Origin: Laspinema sp. D2d
GTDB lineage: Bacteria; Cyanobacteriota; Cyanobacteriia; Cyanobacteriales; Laspinemataceae
NCBI RefSeq assembly: GCF_025370755.1
Contig: NZ_JAMXFC010000013.1
Span: forward strand, 1-64,000
Reading direction: 5' to 3'
Length of the DNA stretch: 64,000 nt
Made by a program: the position numbers and the translations under genes. Shown here in pieces: positions 18,387 to 26,189 of this stretch. Each line of letters opens with the position of its first letter. Within the stretch, counting starts at the first letter, position 1. Under the pieces are notes generated by a model. That model did no database searches, was not told the origin of the DNA, and worked only from the letters and a program-made list of their open reading frames with translations.

Positions 18387-18518
18387 ATGGATTTTTTAAG
18401 TAGTTTTGCAAGTAACCTCAATCTGGAAGTAATTCTTCAACTCACTTTCGTGGGATTAATCTTGATTGCGGGTCCAGTGGTCATCTTTTTGCTGGCATTT
18501 CGCGGCGGCGATATGTAA
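18387..18518 (+). CDS. psb30: Photosystem II protein Psb30 (Ycf12)
   Basis: 43 residues. The protein reads [10 protein letters not shown], then [11 protein letters not shown], then a single hydrophobic span ending [13 protein letters not shown]. The EVI-QLT segment and the [13 protein letters not shown] ending are the Psb30 signature. It is a single-span thylakoid protein at the PSII periphery near cytochrome b559. The ribosome-binding site GGGAGGAGAA sits just before the ATG. It is monocistronic, with long spacers on both sides. Confidence 0.93.
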   Translation: MDFLSSFASNLNLEVILQLTFVGLILIAGPVVIFLLAFRGGDM

Positions 18519-19002
18519 CAACATAAGCTCAAATCGCCGCTGCCTAAACCCTGTAGCGCTTGATTTTCGGGCTGTTTTGTCACCATCCCCGCTTAGATAA
18601 GGGCGATCGCCAAGGAAGTGGCGATTTCTAGGTCAAACTCTGCCCCTTGCAGTGTTTTGTTCTGGCTGCTCGTAGTCCCCTCTAGGACCCTTGATGATCA
18701 AGGCAGAGCCTAAAAACTCACCCCTGCACCAAGAACCTGGGAGAATGGCTCCAGTAAGACTCCATCAGAGTCTTCCTTTTTCCTAACTCCCAGGGTTTAC
18801 TGTAGGGTTCTCGAAATGCTCACTCCGGGATAAAATTCAGGGATAAACTTTTCCCAAAGGGCGATCGCTGAATTGAGGGTTCCATCTTCCCGCTTACCCA
18901 GGCCCGCAGACTCACCGTGATCAAGGTCCCGCCCCCTACACCGGGTGTTCAGTCAAAGGGTACAAAAATTGGGGTTGAACGGCTTAAAGAATTGGAACAA
19001 TA
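18519..19002. other. Intergenic region downstream of psb30
   Basis: About 480 bp without a supported gene. It contains a terminator-like hairpin at 18756-18774, nested inside an imperfect AACCTGGGAG/CTCCCAGGGTT arm pair (18734-18797). Confidence 0.5.
18756..18774 (+). terminator. Terminator-like hairpin
   Basis: AAGACTC/GAGTCTT stem, 5-nt loop, followed by TCCTTTTT. Forward orientation; it would end a transcript from psb30 about 240 bp after the stop. Confidence 0.6.
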
Positions 19003-19239
19003 TCAGAATAAGATCTGGCTCAATAGCCCTGATTCTTCCATCAACTGTTTCAACCGCAAGTAGGCTTGTTCTGCCGTTAAAGGTTCAGAGTCGCTCTCAC
19101 TGGGTAAATAAAATCGACGCTGTTGACCCTGATAGCGAACCATAAAACTAGAAATCACGCCTAGGGAAACGGTGGTTTCTGCAAGTTCTTCTACTGCATC
19201 GGATAAGCTATCCTGTTCAGCAAACCATTGTTGGCTCAT
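19003..19239 (-). CDS. Small conserved-looking hypothetical
   Basis: 78 residues from ATG 19239 (MSQQWFAEQDSL), preceded by AAAGAGGCGAAT, a fair ribosome-binding site; an ATG at 19260 would add seven residues. The sequence is acidic, with ETTVSLGVISSFMVRYQGQQ forming likely beta strands and EQAYLRLKQLMEESGLL a C-terminal helix. No motif known to me. Composition and helix pattern look protein-like, but no family support is visible. Confidence 0.55.
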   Translation of the reverse strand: MSQQWFAEQDSLSDAVEELAETTVSLGVISSFMVRYQGQQRRFYLPSESDSEPLTAEQAYLRLKQLMEESGLLSQILF

Positions 19240-19490
19240 ATTCGCCTCTTTATGCTCCAATCGCTTGTCACGGACACAGGAGACTGTAAAAACTGGTCAT
19301 TCTGTGTGTTTTCTATTGTTGGCTTAACCCCGTTAGGGAAGCGTACCCCTTCATCTGGTGCCATACCCAAATGACTGCTTTTTTGAGAATTCCCGAATTT
19401 AAGACAATTGGATCAACCCTGAGACTTCATTTTACCCCGAATTAGAATCTTGATTCTCAATCAACCCGTTAGACAAGCACACCGATTGAT

Positions 19491-19530
19491 GTCCTGCTTT
19501 TAGAGGTTTGGGGACCTCTAAAAGCAGGAC
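19491..19530. terminator. Perfect 17-bp hairpin
   Basis: GTCCTGCTTTTAGAGGT at 19491-19507 pairs without mismatch with 19514-19530 around the loop TTGGGG. There is no flanking U-run on either strand, so it could be a processing or attenuator structure, a terminator, or a small RNA rather than a simple terminator. Confidence 0.55.
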
Positions 19531-19578
19531 TGTGACCCTTGCCGGAACCTCTTGGTGATGAGCGCAACACTGTTCCAC

Positions 19579-19613
19579 AACCCGCAATCCAATTCATGAG
19601 TGGATTGTGGGTT
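19579..19613 (+). terminator. 13-bp hairpin, terminator-like
   Basis: AACCCGCAATCCA pairs with TGGATTGTGGGTT (one G-T wobble), loop ATTCATGAG, followed by TAATAAAAC. It lies 48 bp after the 17-bp hairpin. Confidence 0.5.
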
Positions 19614-20148
19614 TAATAAAACTTTAGCCAAGTGAGACAAGATTGTACTGACCTCACTCCGATGCTAATCTTGATGCTTCATTCAGAAGTAGTCTGGAGG
19701 CAATTTATGAATTTCCCTGACCCTGGGGGACAGGATGAGCCAGAAGTTGAAGTCAACCGGGGTTTAGACTCACTATAGAGTTAAATTTATCCCAACTACC
19801 CTGTTCCCTAGGATAACGGGTTTTAGACCTTAATATTTCTATCTGAAGACAGGAGTCGATGTAAAGCACTAACGTAGCGACTGATACGCGAAAGTTTGGG
19901 GCGATCGCCTTCAGTCCGGTTAAAGCAGTTTTTAACCCGTTCAACAGCTACCAATCCTGATATTCCTGCGGTGAATTGACCAGCAGATAGATTAGAACGT
20001 TATAAAAGTTGGAAAAAGATATTCAAACCTTGAATTGAACCCCAACAATAGAAAACAAGCTCAAAATGGGTCTGTTCTGGGCAATAACAATAAAGAAAGA
20101 CCCGGTTAATCTCCAAGTCTCTCTCGGTTTTGAATGATTGATTGAGGG

Positions 20149-20610
20149 TTATTCAACAATGTGAGCTTCACTGGGTTTAAGTTGCTTAAGGGTTTGATTC
20201 AGGTGGTTTAATAAGTCTTGAATCGTTAAGGGCTTAATAAAATAATAATTTGCCTTTAAGCTCTTAATAATTTCCAGCTCTAATGTCTCGATATAGCTAC
20301 TCATTAGGATAACAGGTAAGTGTTGCAAATGAGCCGTTTGTCGAACCCACGCCAGTAATTCTAATCCCGACAAATGGGGCATATTGATATCGGAGAGAAT
20401 CAAATCGGGTAACTGGCCGCACTCCGGGCGATCGCCTGAATTTTCTTGAATCTGCGAGAGATAATCGATAGCTTCTCTGCCATCATTGACTATTTTTATT
20501 TCTGCTTCTGCCCAAAATGTTGAGTATTCAAAAGTGAGTTTTAAGATATTGGCATAAGCGAGATTATCTTCAACGACTAATATTTGGGGGCGCGTGGCTA
20601 CTCGATTCAT
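20149..20610 (-). CDS. Single-domain response regulator (CheY-like)
   Basis: 153 residues, receiver domain only. The acidic pocket is VVEDN, the phospho-acceptor Asp is in LILSDINMPHLSG, the switch Ser pair is in VILMSSY and the conserved Lys in FIKP. It resembles the Rcp-type regulators that take phosphate from phytochrome or hybrid kinases in cyanobacteria, with a long insertion before the phosphorylation site (QENSGDRPECGQLP). No kinase is adjacent, so the partner is unknown. No output domain is present. Confidence 0.9.
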   Translation of the reverse strand: MNRVATRPQILVVEDNLAYANILKLTFEYSTFWAEAEIKIVNDGREAIDYLSQIQENSGDRPECGQLPDLILSDINMPHLSGLELLAWVRQTAHLQHLPVILMSSYIETLELEIIKSLKANYYFIKPLTIQDLLNHLNQTLKQLKPSEAHIVE

Positions 20611-21566
20611 AATTTGTTTCTCTGCATCTATATTAATTAGTGTTCCGATCCGGTAGAGATACTCTCTACTTGGGATGAATAGAAATTCGTTGTCCCGTAA
20701 TCTTCTTCCTGTCTAAAAATTAACAATACTGATATCTGGAGATGATTTTTAATCAACGTTTATAAAATTAAAAATCACCGGGGTGCGAAATTTCCATCAA
20801 TTGATTAAGGGTCATCATGGTCCTGCAGTTAACTCCTTGACAGCCATTTAAATGCCCAGTTGTTGAAAAACATACCTTGTTTTATACTTAAATTTTACTA
20901 AAAATAGAGTGACTCTAAACCCCAGGAAAAAGTTCCCGGTTTTGAGGTAACTTTATTCAGGCTAGAGTCAAATTTACTTTGTAAAATATTTAAGTGTTAA
21001 CTAATTTTAAAGTCTAGTCCAGAGTTCAAACTCTATCCCGAGAGAGAATTTTTGTTAACCTTTTTGGTATCTGGGGCTACAGTAAATCCAGAAACCCTTG
21101 TGGATGATGAAGTTGATCCGGCTACCCTACCCCGGACTAGGGTCCTCAATTTTTTGGAGACTCGGTGACTGGGCAATCCCCGGTTTTGCACTCGGGCCCG
21201 ATCGCCCTTGGGCAGGATGACTGCCTCAAAAGGGGGGAAGAACAGAGGATTTGATCCCTCAGTCTGGAGGGTTTAAAACACCTGGGGCAAAATTGTGAAG
21301 CGGTCCCCTCAACCCCCAACCCCCGATCAAACGCTAATCGGCTTTTTACCCTTCTGCAACCCCTTTAAACAAACCCCTTCAAAACTTGCATCTTGATCAC
21401 AACTAGGGTATAATTTTACTATAACTAATTTTTAAGATTTCTGATTCTAAAGGCTAGAAAATGAACAATCAACTCAAGTAAACCCACTAACTCATACCAA
21501 ATCGAGAAGATTGATCAGGAGGGAGGTATTTTTAAACTCGATTTATTTACCCAGTATGTTACGGCG
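20611..21566. other. Long intergenic region
   Basis: About 950 bp, AT-rich in its first half, then C-rich with fragments resembling the CCCCAACCCCC dispersed repeat (about 21300-21350). No gene is supported. A promoter for the downstream regulator is annotated at 21386-21414. Confidence 0.5.
21386..21414 (+). promoter_or_regulatory. Sigma-70-type promoter candidate
   Basis: TTGCAT, a 17-bp spacer and a perfect TATAAT at 21409-21414. It lies about 150 bp before the PAS-Crp gene, leaving a fairly long leader. The -35 match is weak (TTG only). Confidence 0.5.
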
Positions 21567-22703
21567 ATGAATCAGCGAATTGAAAACCTGTATCACCGGA
21601 GTGCTGAACATTCGGGGATGCAGCACCAGGGTGAGTTATTGCCGATCGCCTTTAAAGAACTCGGAACCGCTTCGGAAGAATTACTCGTTGCCTTAGAACA
21701 ACTGGCGGAACAACAAGAACAACTGGTTGAATCTCGCACCCAACTCGAAGCCGAATGCAAGCGTTATCAAATCCTGTTTGAGCAAGCACCTCATCCTTAC
21801 ATTGCCCTGGATAGCACTTGCACAATTACCTCGGTGAATCGTGCGGCAACCCGATTATTTGACTGCACTCACGGATTGCTACTGCACAAACCCGTCAGTA
21901 TTTTGGTTCCGATGGAGGCACGCCGGGAGTTTCGGGAACAACTGAAAAGGCGGCAACAGGTTGAGGACGATCAGGAGTGGCTTACGAGACTCTATTCCCC
22001 CCATCGGGAACCGTTTGATGCGGCGCTGACCCTCACGGTGGAACGGGATGCGTGGGGTAACATTGTTTCTAGTTGCCTCTGTATTCGAGACATCAGCGAG
22101 AGCCAGCGCGCACGGGCCCAGAAAAAAAAGAACACCGAGGACCTGTTCTGCGATCGCACTAGGCATAGTTTTTCTAAAGGAGAAAATATCCCTTTACAAC
22201 CGGATGCCCTCTGGCTGATCTGTAAAGGGTGGGTGAAATTGAGTACCTTGACGGAAAATAATGGGGAGGTGCTGATGGGAATAGCGGGTAAAGGAATCCC
22301 CTTTTGTCGGACTTTAACGGTTCTTCCTCTCTATCAAGTGACTGCTCTTTCCCAAACCGTAGAATTAATCGCGATTTCTCACCTAGAACTGGCTCACTCT
22401 CCTCATCTCACTCAGTTGATTGCTGAAGGAATCACCCAGCGATTACAGCAATCTGAATTGTTGTTATCCGTCTGTGGGAGAAGGCGCGCCAGCGATCGCC
22501 TGCTGACCCTCCTCCAGGTTTTAAAAACCATTTTAGGGGAACCTGTTGCCAACGGAACCCGCTTGAGTCTGCGCTTCACTCATCAGGAACTCGCCGAGGC
22601 TTCCTGCACAACTCGCGTTACTGTTACCCGCCTCCTGAGCGAGTTACAACACCAGGGAAAAATTACTATCGATAACACCAATCATATTACGATTCTGGAA
22701 TAG
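21567..22703 (+). CDS. PAS-Crp/Fnr fusion transcriptional regulator
   Basis: 378 residues. A coiled-coil-like Gln/Glu-rich stretch (ALEQLAEQQEQLVESRTQLE) precedes a PAS domain (about 65-175; FEQAPHPYIALDSTCTITSV, ending CLCIRDISESQRARAQ). The second half is Crp-like: a shortened effector region with little of the cyclic-nucleotide phosphate-binding cassette visible, then the Crp helix-turn-helix (RFTHQELAEASCTTRVTVTR) with a LLSELQHQGKI wing. PAS is not usual in this family. It may couple a redox or small-ligand signal to DNA binding. It converges on recJ with only 5 bp between stop codons. Confidence 0.83.
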   Translation: MNQRIENLYHRSAEHSGMQHQGELLPIAFKELGTASEELLVALEQLAEQQEQLVESRTQLEAECKRYQILFEQAPHPYIALDSTCTITSVNRAATRLFDCTHGLLLHKPVSILVPMEARREFREQLKRRQQVEDDQEWLTRLYSPHREPFDAALTLTVERDAWGNIVSSCLCIRDISESQRARAQKKKNTEDLFCDRTRHSFSKGENIPLQPDALWLICKGWVKLSTLTENNGEVLMGIAGKGIPFCRTLTVLPLYQVTALSQTVELIAISHLELAHSPHLTQLIAEGITQRLQQSELLLSVCGRRRASDRLLTLLQVLKTILGEPVANGTRLSLRFTHQELAEASCTTRVTVTRLLSELQHQGKITIDNTNHITILE

Positions 22704-22708
22704 TGCGA

Positions 22709-25171
22709 CTAATGCAAGGGCGATCGCCAATTAATTTGCGCTAATTTCCCGGGGGGAAAGGCATACCAACGATACAACCGTTCTAATTCGCAATCAAGGG
22801 TTTGGGTGGGAGGAAATTCCGGATAAGAATCGCCCAATTCCCGTAAAGCCGCCAGCAAGGTACTCGGTGCAACCCACAATTCTTGACCCATTTGTAACAG
22901 GTTCAAGGGTTGAGTCCCTGCCTCCTGGAGGCGATCGCGTAGGTGCGATCGCACCTGCATCGGTGATGGCAAAGGCGGTAAGTGATTATAAACATATACC
23001 TGACGGGGCATCCCTTTCCCCAGTAGCCATTGCAAATGTGTACCCGAGGGAGGTAACGTCCAGAGTAACAACGTATCACAGGGATGTTTAGGAAAGTTCC
23101 ACTCAATTTCGCAGGCTGTCGCGCCAATTTCCGGTCTACCGGCACCATAGAACAACACCCGACCCTGTAAGTGAGGGAGTAAGGATTGTAAGGCAATTCC
23201 GGATAACCATTCTGGATCAACGGTAACCGGAGGTGCTTCGGGGATCACTGGGGTAACCCGAGACATAGTAACGCCCACCGTTGTTAGGGGAAGTGATTCC
23301 TGGACGGCTTGTTTCGGTGGCGTTTTCAGCGATCGCCGGACTGGGGGTTGGGGGGGCCCGGACTGTCGGATCATCTCACTCGGGTGACTCTCTTCGTGCT
23401 CAGGCAAACGGGCACTGATCAGTTCTACTTCTACACTGGTATTCCCATTCCAAGTATTTTCCCGCAACTTATACGCTACATCAATGTATCGAGGCAAGGG
23501 AAAATAATCCCCCCAGCGCCATGCAATCCCTTGAATCCGTCGCGGCGTGGCAATTTTTGACGAATTGGGGTGGAAACTTTGAGTCGAGCTTTCTAGGGTA
23601 ACTTTGATATGTCCTTTGCCGACGATACGCTGTTCCACTACTTCTACATTCGGCGTCCAGAATACTGGGGAGGGGTTTTCAATGCCGCAGGGGTGGAGGC
23701 GATCGATTTCTCGGTATAAGTCGAGGTCAATTTGCTCAAATTCTGCCAGCACATTAATAGCGATCGCCGGTTTGAGATGATGGGGTTCCAGACATCCATG
23801 AGCAAACTCACTCAACCCTTGGCGAAACCCGTCTAAGTTCTGTACACTTAAGGTAAATCCCCCTGCTGCGCGATGTCCGCCATATTTTCCCAACCAGCGA
23901 TCGCAATGTTGCATGGCCTCAAACACATGAAATTCGGGAATACTCCGCGCTGATCCGCGAATATGTTCCTGGCGATCGTCCTCATAAGTACCAATAAATA
24001 CCGGCACTCCGTAGCGTTCCACCAAGCGAGAAGCAACAATACCAATAGTACCATGATGCCAACCCGGTTGGACTACAACTAACACACGACTCCCTAAATA
24101 GTCCATACCACTGCTTTCAATCCAGGCAACTGCCTCCGCCTCGATGGTTTCGCACATCTGCTGACGGTCCTGATTGATTTGTTCGCACTGCATCGCCCGC
24201 GTTAACGCAATCCCTGGATCATCCGTCGTCAGTAGTTCGATCGCAACCTGCGGATCACCAATCCGTCCCACCGCATTAATGCGCGGGCCCAACCGAAACC
24301 CGATTTCATCCGGTTTCATGGTTTTCCCACTGCTACTGGCACCGGAAACCTGAATTAACGCTTGTACCCCCGCTAACTCCGACTCCGGTAATTGGCGCAA
24401 TCCCCGTTTCACCCAGCGGCGATTCACCCCCGTTAATGGGGCTAAATCCGCAATAGTCCCCAGGGTTAATAATTCTCGTAAGGGTTTGATTAAAGGTTGG
24501 GATTGACCTAACTTTTGTGCTAAACAAATGGCTAAAATATAAGCAACTCCCACCCCAGCAACTCCCCGATAGGGAGAGGTTTCTGGAATCAGTTTTGGGT
24601 TAAGAATGGCTGTCGCCGGAGGGAGTTCATCGGGGAGTTCATGGTGGTCCGTAATAATTGCATCCATCCCCAATTCTCGCGCCAGGGCGATGGGTTTGAC
24701 GGCGGCGATGCCATTATCCACGGTTAAAATAATTTTTACCCCTTCACTGTGGAATTCCTTGACAATCCGCTCATTGATCCCGTAACCTTCTGCCATGCGA
24801 CTGGGAATGGCATAATCCACATTCGCACCTAATGCCCGTAATGCCCGCATGAGTAAGGCAGTGCTCGTCATTCCATCGGCATCATAGTCGCCACAAATCG
24901 CAATTTTTGCCCCAGTAGCGATCGCCTTTTCTAATCGTTCTACCGTCAATGCCAAGTCGGGAAACTCATCTACAGGAGAGGGCAAAATCACCGATTCAGG
25001 GTCTAAAAAGGCCTTGACTTCTTCTATAGTTTCGATGCCGCGATCAATGAGTGCTTGCGCCAAAATGGGTGGCAACGCCACTGCCTCAGCAATCTGCTGG
25101 GCGAGTTCGGGTTTTTGAGGATAAATCTGCCACCTGTGATTGGGTAAGCGGATCGCGGTACTCGGAACCAT
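22709..25171 (-). CDS. recJ: Single-stranded-DNA exonuclease RecJ
   Basis: 820 residues, longer than the ~580 of E. coli because of a C-terminal extension common in cyanobacteria. The DHH-family motifs are present: CGDYDADGMTSTALL, KIILTVDNGIA, IITDHHELPDE, and the DHHA1 region with GKYGGHRAAGGFTL. The OB-fold follows (about 470-560). The last ~220 residues hold a Pro-rich linker and a separate domain (LPHLQGRVLFYGAGRPEIG) of unknown function. It degrades ssDNA 5'-3' in recombination and mismatch repair. ATG 25171 is preferred. Confidence 0.93.
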   Translation of the reverse strand: MVPSTAIRLPNHRWQIYPQKPELAQQIAEAVALPPILAQALIDRGIETIEEVKAFLDPESVILPSPVDEFPDLALTVERLEKAIATGAKIAICGDYDADGMTSTALLMRALRALGANVDYAIPSRMAEGYGINERIVKEFHSEGVKIILTVDNGIAAVKPIALARELGMDAIITDHHELPDELPPATAILNPKLIPETSPYRGVAGVGVAYILAICLAQKLGQSQPLIKPLRELLTLGTIADLAPLTGVNRRWVKRGLRQLPESELAGVQALIQVSGASSSGKTMKPDEIGFRLGPRINAVGRIGDPQVAIELLTTDDPGIALTRAMQCEQINQDRQQMCETIEAEAVAWIESSGMDYLGSRVLVVVQPGWHHGTIGIVASRLVERYGVPVFIGTYEDDRQEHIRGSARSIPEFHVFEAMQHCDRWLGKYGGHRAAGGFTLSVQNLDGFRQGLSEFAHGCLEPHHLKPAIAINVLAEFEQIDLDLYREIDRLHPCGIENPSPVFWTPNVEVVEQRIVGKGHIKVTLESSTQSFHPNSSKIATPRRIQGIAWRWGDYFPLPRYIDVAYKLRENTWNGNTSVEVELISARLPEHEESHPSEMIRQSGPPQPPVRRSLKTPPKQAVQESLPLTTVGVTMSRVTPVIPEAPPVTVDPEWLSGIALQSLLPHLQGRVLFYGAGRPEIGATACEIEWNFPKHPCDTLLLWTLPPSGTHLQWLLGKGMPRQVYVYNHLPPLPSPMQVRSHLRDRLQEAGTQPLNLLQMGQELWVAPSTLLAALRELGDSYPEFPPTQTLDCELERLYRWYAFPPGKLAQINWRSPLH

Positions 25172-25616
25172 AGCGGTATCCCTGGATCGGATGGGTGTTA
25201 AAGGTTATCCTATCAGTTCCGGGAACGTCTGAAAAGACCGACCCTCGATTCTGATTATCCCTCCCTCAGAAATATTTCGGCCAGATTGCTGAGTAATCAT
25301 ACTTGCTTTATTTCTCAAGGCATAGGTCCTCTTTCAGCTTCTCCTTCCTTAGAAACGCCGTAAAGGGCGTAAAACGGGCGGAAACCCTAACTAACGGAGT
25401 AGTCTTTAGGGTCTCATTCCAGAAGGGGCGATCGACCTACATCAGTCCCTGTCTTACTTTTCTGTAATTAATTTGACATTTTTCGGAAAAATCTTTGCAT
25501 TTATACCGCAAGGATGACACGACTCATTTTTTTGTGCGGCTTAATGTAATCAATGCTTTGAAAACCAAAGCCATTTTTTCATTCAGAATTCAAAAAAAAT
25601 AAGGAGAGCCAAAATC
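25172..25616. other. Intergenic region before the leader-peptide gene
   Basis: About 445 bp. No gene is supported. It ends with a strong ribosome-binding site (AAGGAGAGCC) 8 bp before the peptide ATG, so the peptide is efficiently translated if transcribed. Confidence 0.5.
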
Positions 25617-25841
25617 ATGAAAATTCAAGACATCAATCTCAGCACTGAACTTTCTAATTTAGATTTCTTGGAGCCATTGTCCGAGGAAGAATCAGCTAAT
25701 CTATCCGGCGGCCAAAGTTCTTTAATTGAAGTGTCAAATATCAAGGCTTTAAACAACGTCAATGTTGGCGTCAATGCTAATGTCTTTTCCCAGGATACCT
25801 CTCAAGAAAATCTCTTCCCCTTACGCCAAACAGTGGTGTAA
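25617..25841 (+). CDS. Double-glycine leader peptide, bacteriocin/RiPP-like precursor
   Basis: 74 residues. The N-terminal 32 form a leader of the class cut by C39/PCAT peptidases: EPLSEEESANLSGG with the Gly-Gly at 31-32. The 42-residue core is Asn/Val/Ser-rich (ALNNVNVGVNANVFSQ) with no Cys, so lanthionine or disulfide chemistry is unlikely. This looks like the CTB-type cyanobacterial bacteriocin-like precursors. No maturation enzyme, PCAT transporter or HlyD is in the window, so processing must be encoded elsewhere. The next genes are on the other strand. Confidence 0.8.
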   Translation: MKIQDINLSTELSNLDFLEPLSEEESANLSGGQSSLIEVSNIKALNNVNVGVNANVFSQDTSQENLFPLRQTVV

Positions 25842-26189
25842 TTCTCAAACATTTAAGTTAAACCTTTAGAGGAGTGTGAGCCTCTTAAAAATAGTTAGCC
25901 AGATGCTCGCACTCCCCAAAGGAATCTCATGAATGGGGAACCTCTGTATCCCTTTCACCGGGGATTATGCGGATATTTAGCGTTACCTTAAATGAAACTT
26001 TCTGATTGATGATATAAAGATATGAGTTTAAAAATTTAAAGTCACAATCCCCACCCCCTAATCCAGGGAAAACTTTTAAGATGTTTTATATAATTTATCA
26101 ACCTTACTACACCTTTTTTATAAATCTTTAAGCCCCCATTAACAAAGTGGTTTTGGGGGAGTAATCTGTAATTTTGCCAGAGGTCTAAT
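25842..26189. other. Intergenic region with a partial inverted-repeat element
   Basis: About 350 bp. The last ~60 bp match the right end of the 8575-8710 element. Nothing else was recognised. Confidence 0.45.
26130..26187. repeat. Partial right end of the small inverted-repeat element
   Basis: The stretch ends AATTTTGCCAGAGGTCTA, close to the AATTTTGCAAGAGGTCTA end at 8693-8710, and starts with AAGCCCCC as in that element. A matching left end was not found. Confidence 0.5.

Larger units (their letters stand above)
19240..20148. other. Long intergenic region with strong hairpins
   Basis: About 900 bp without a supported gene. It holds the 17-bp hairpin at 19491-19530 and the 13-bp hairpin at 19579-19613. 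The small ORF at 19753-19944 on the minus strand has no support. Confidence 0.5.

Noticed and set aside
20980-21050. tRNA-like T-loop sequence near 20990
   Set aside because: No acceptor or anticodon stem could be paired with it.
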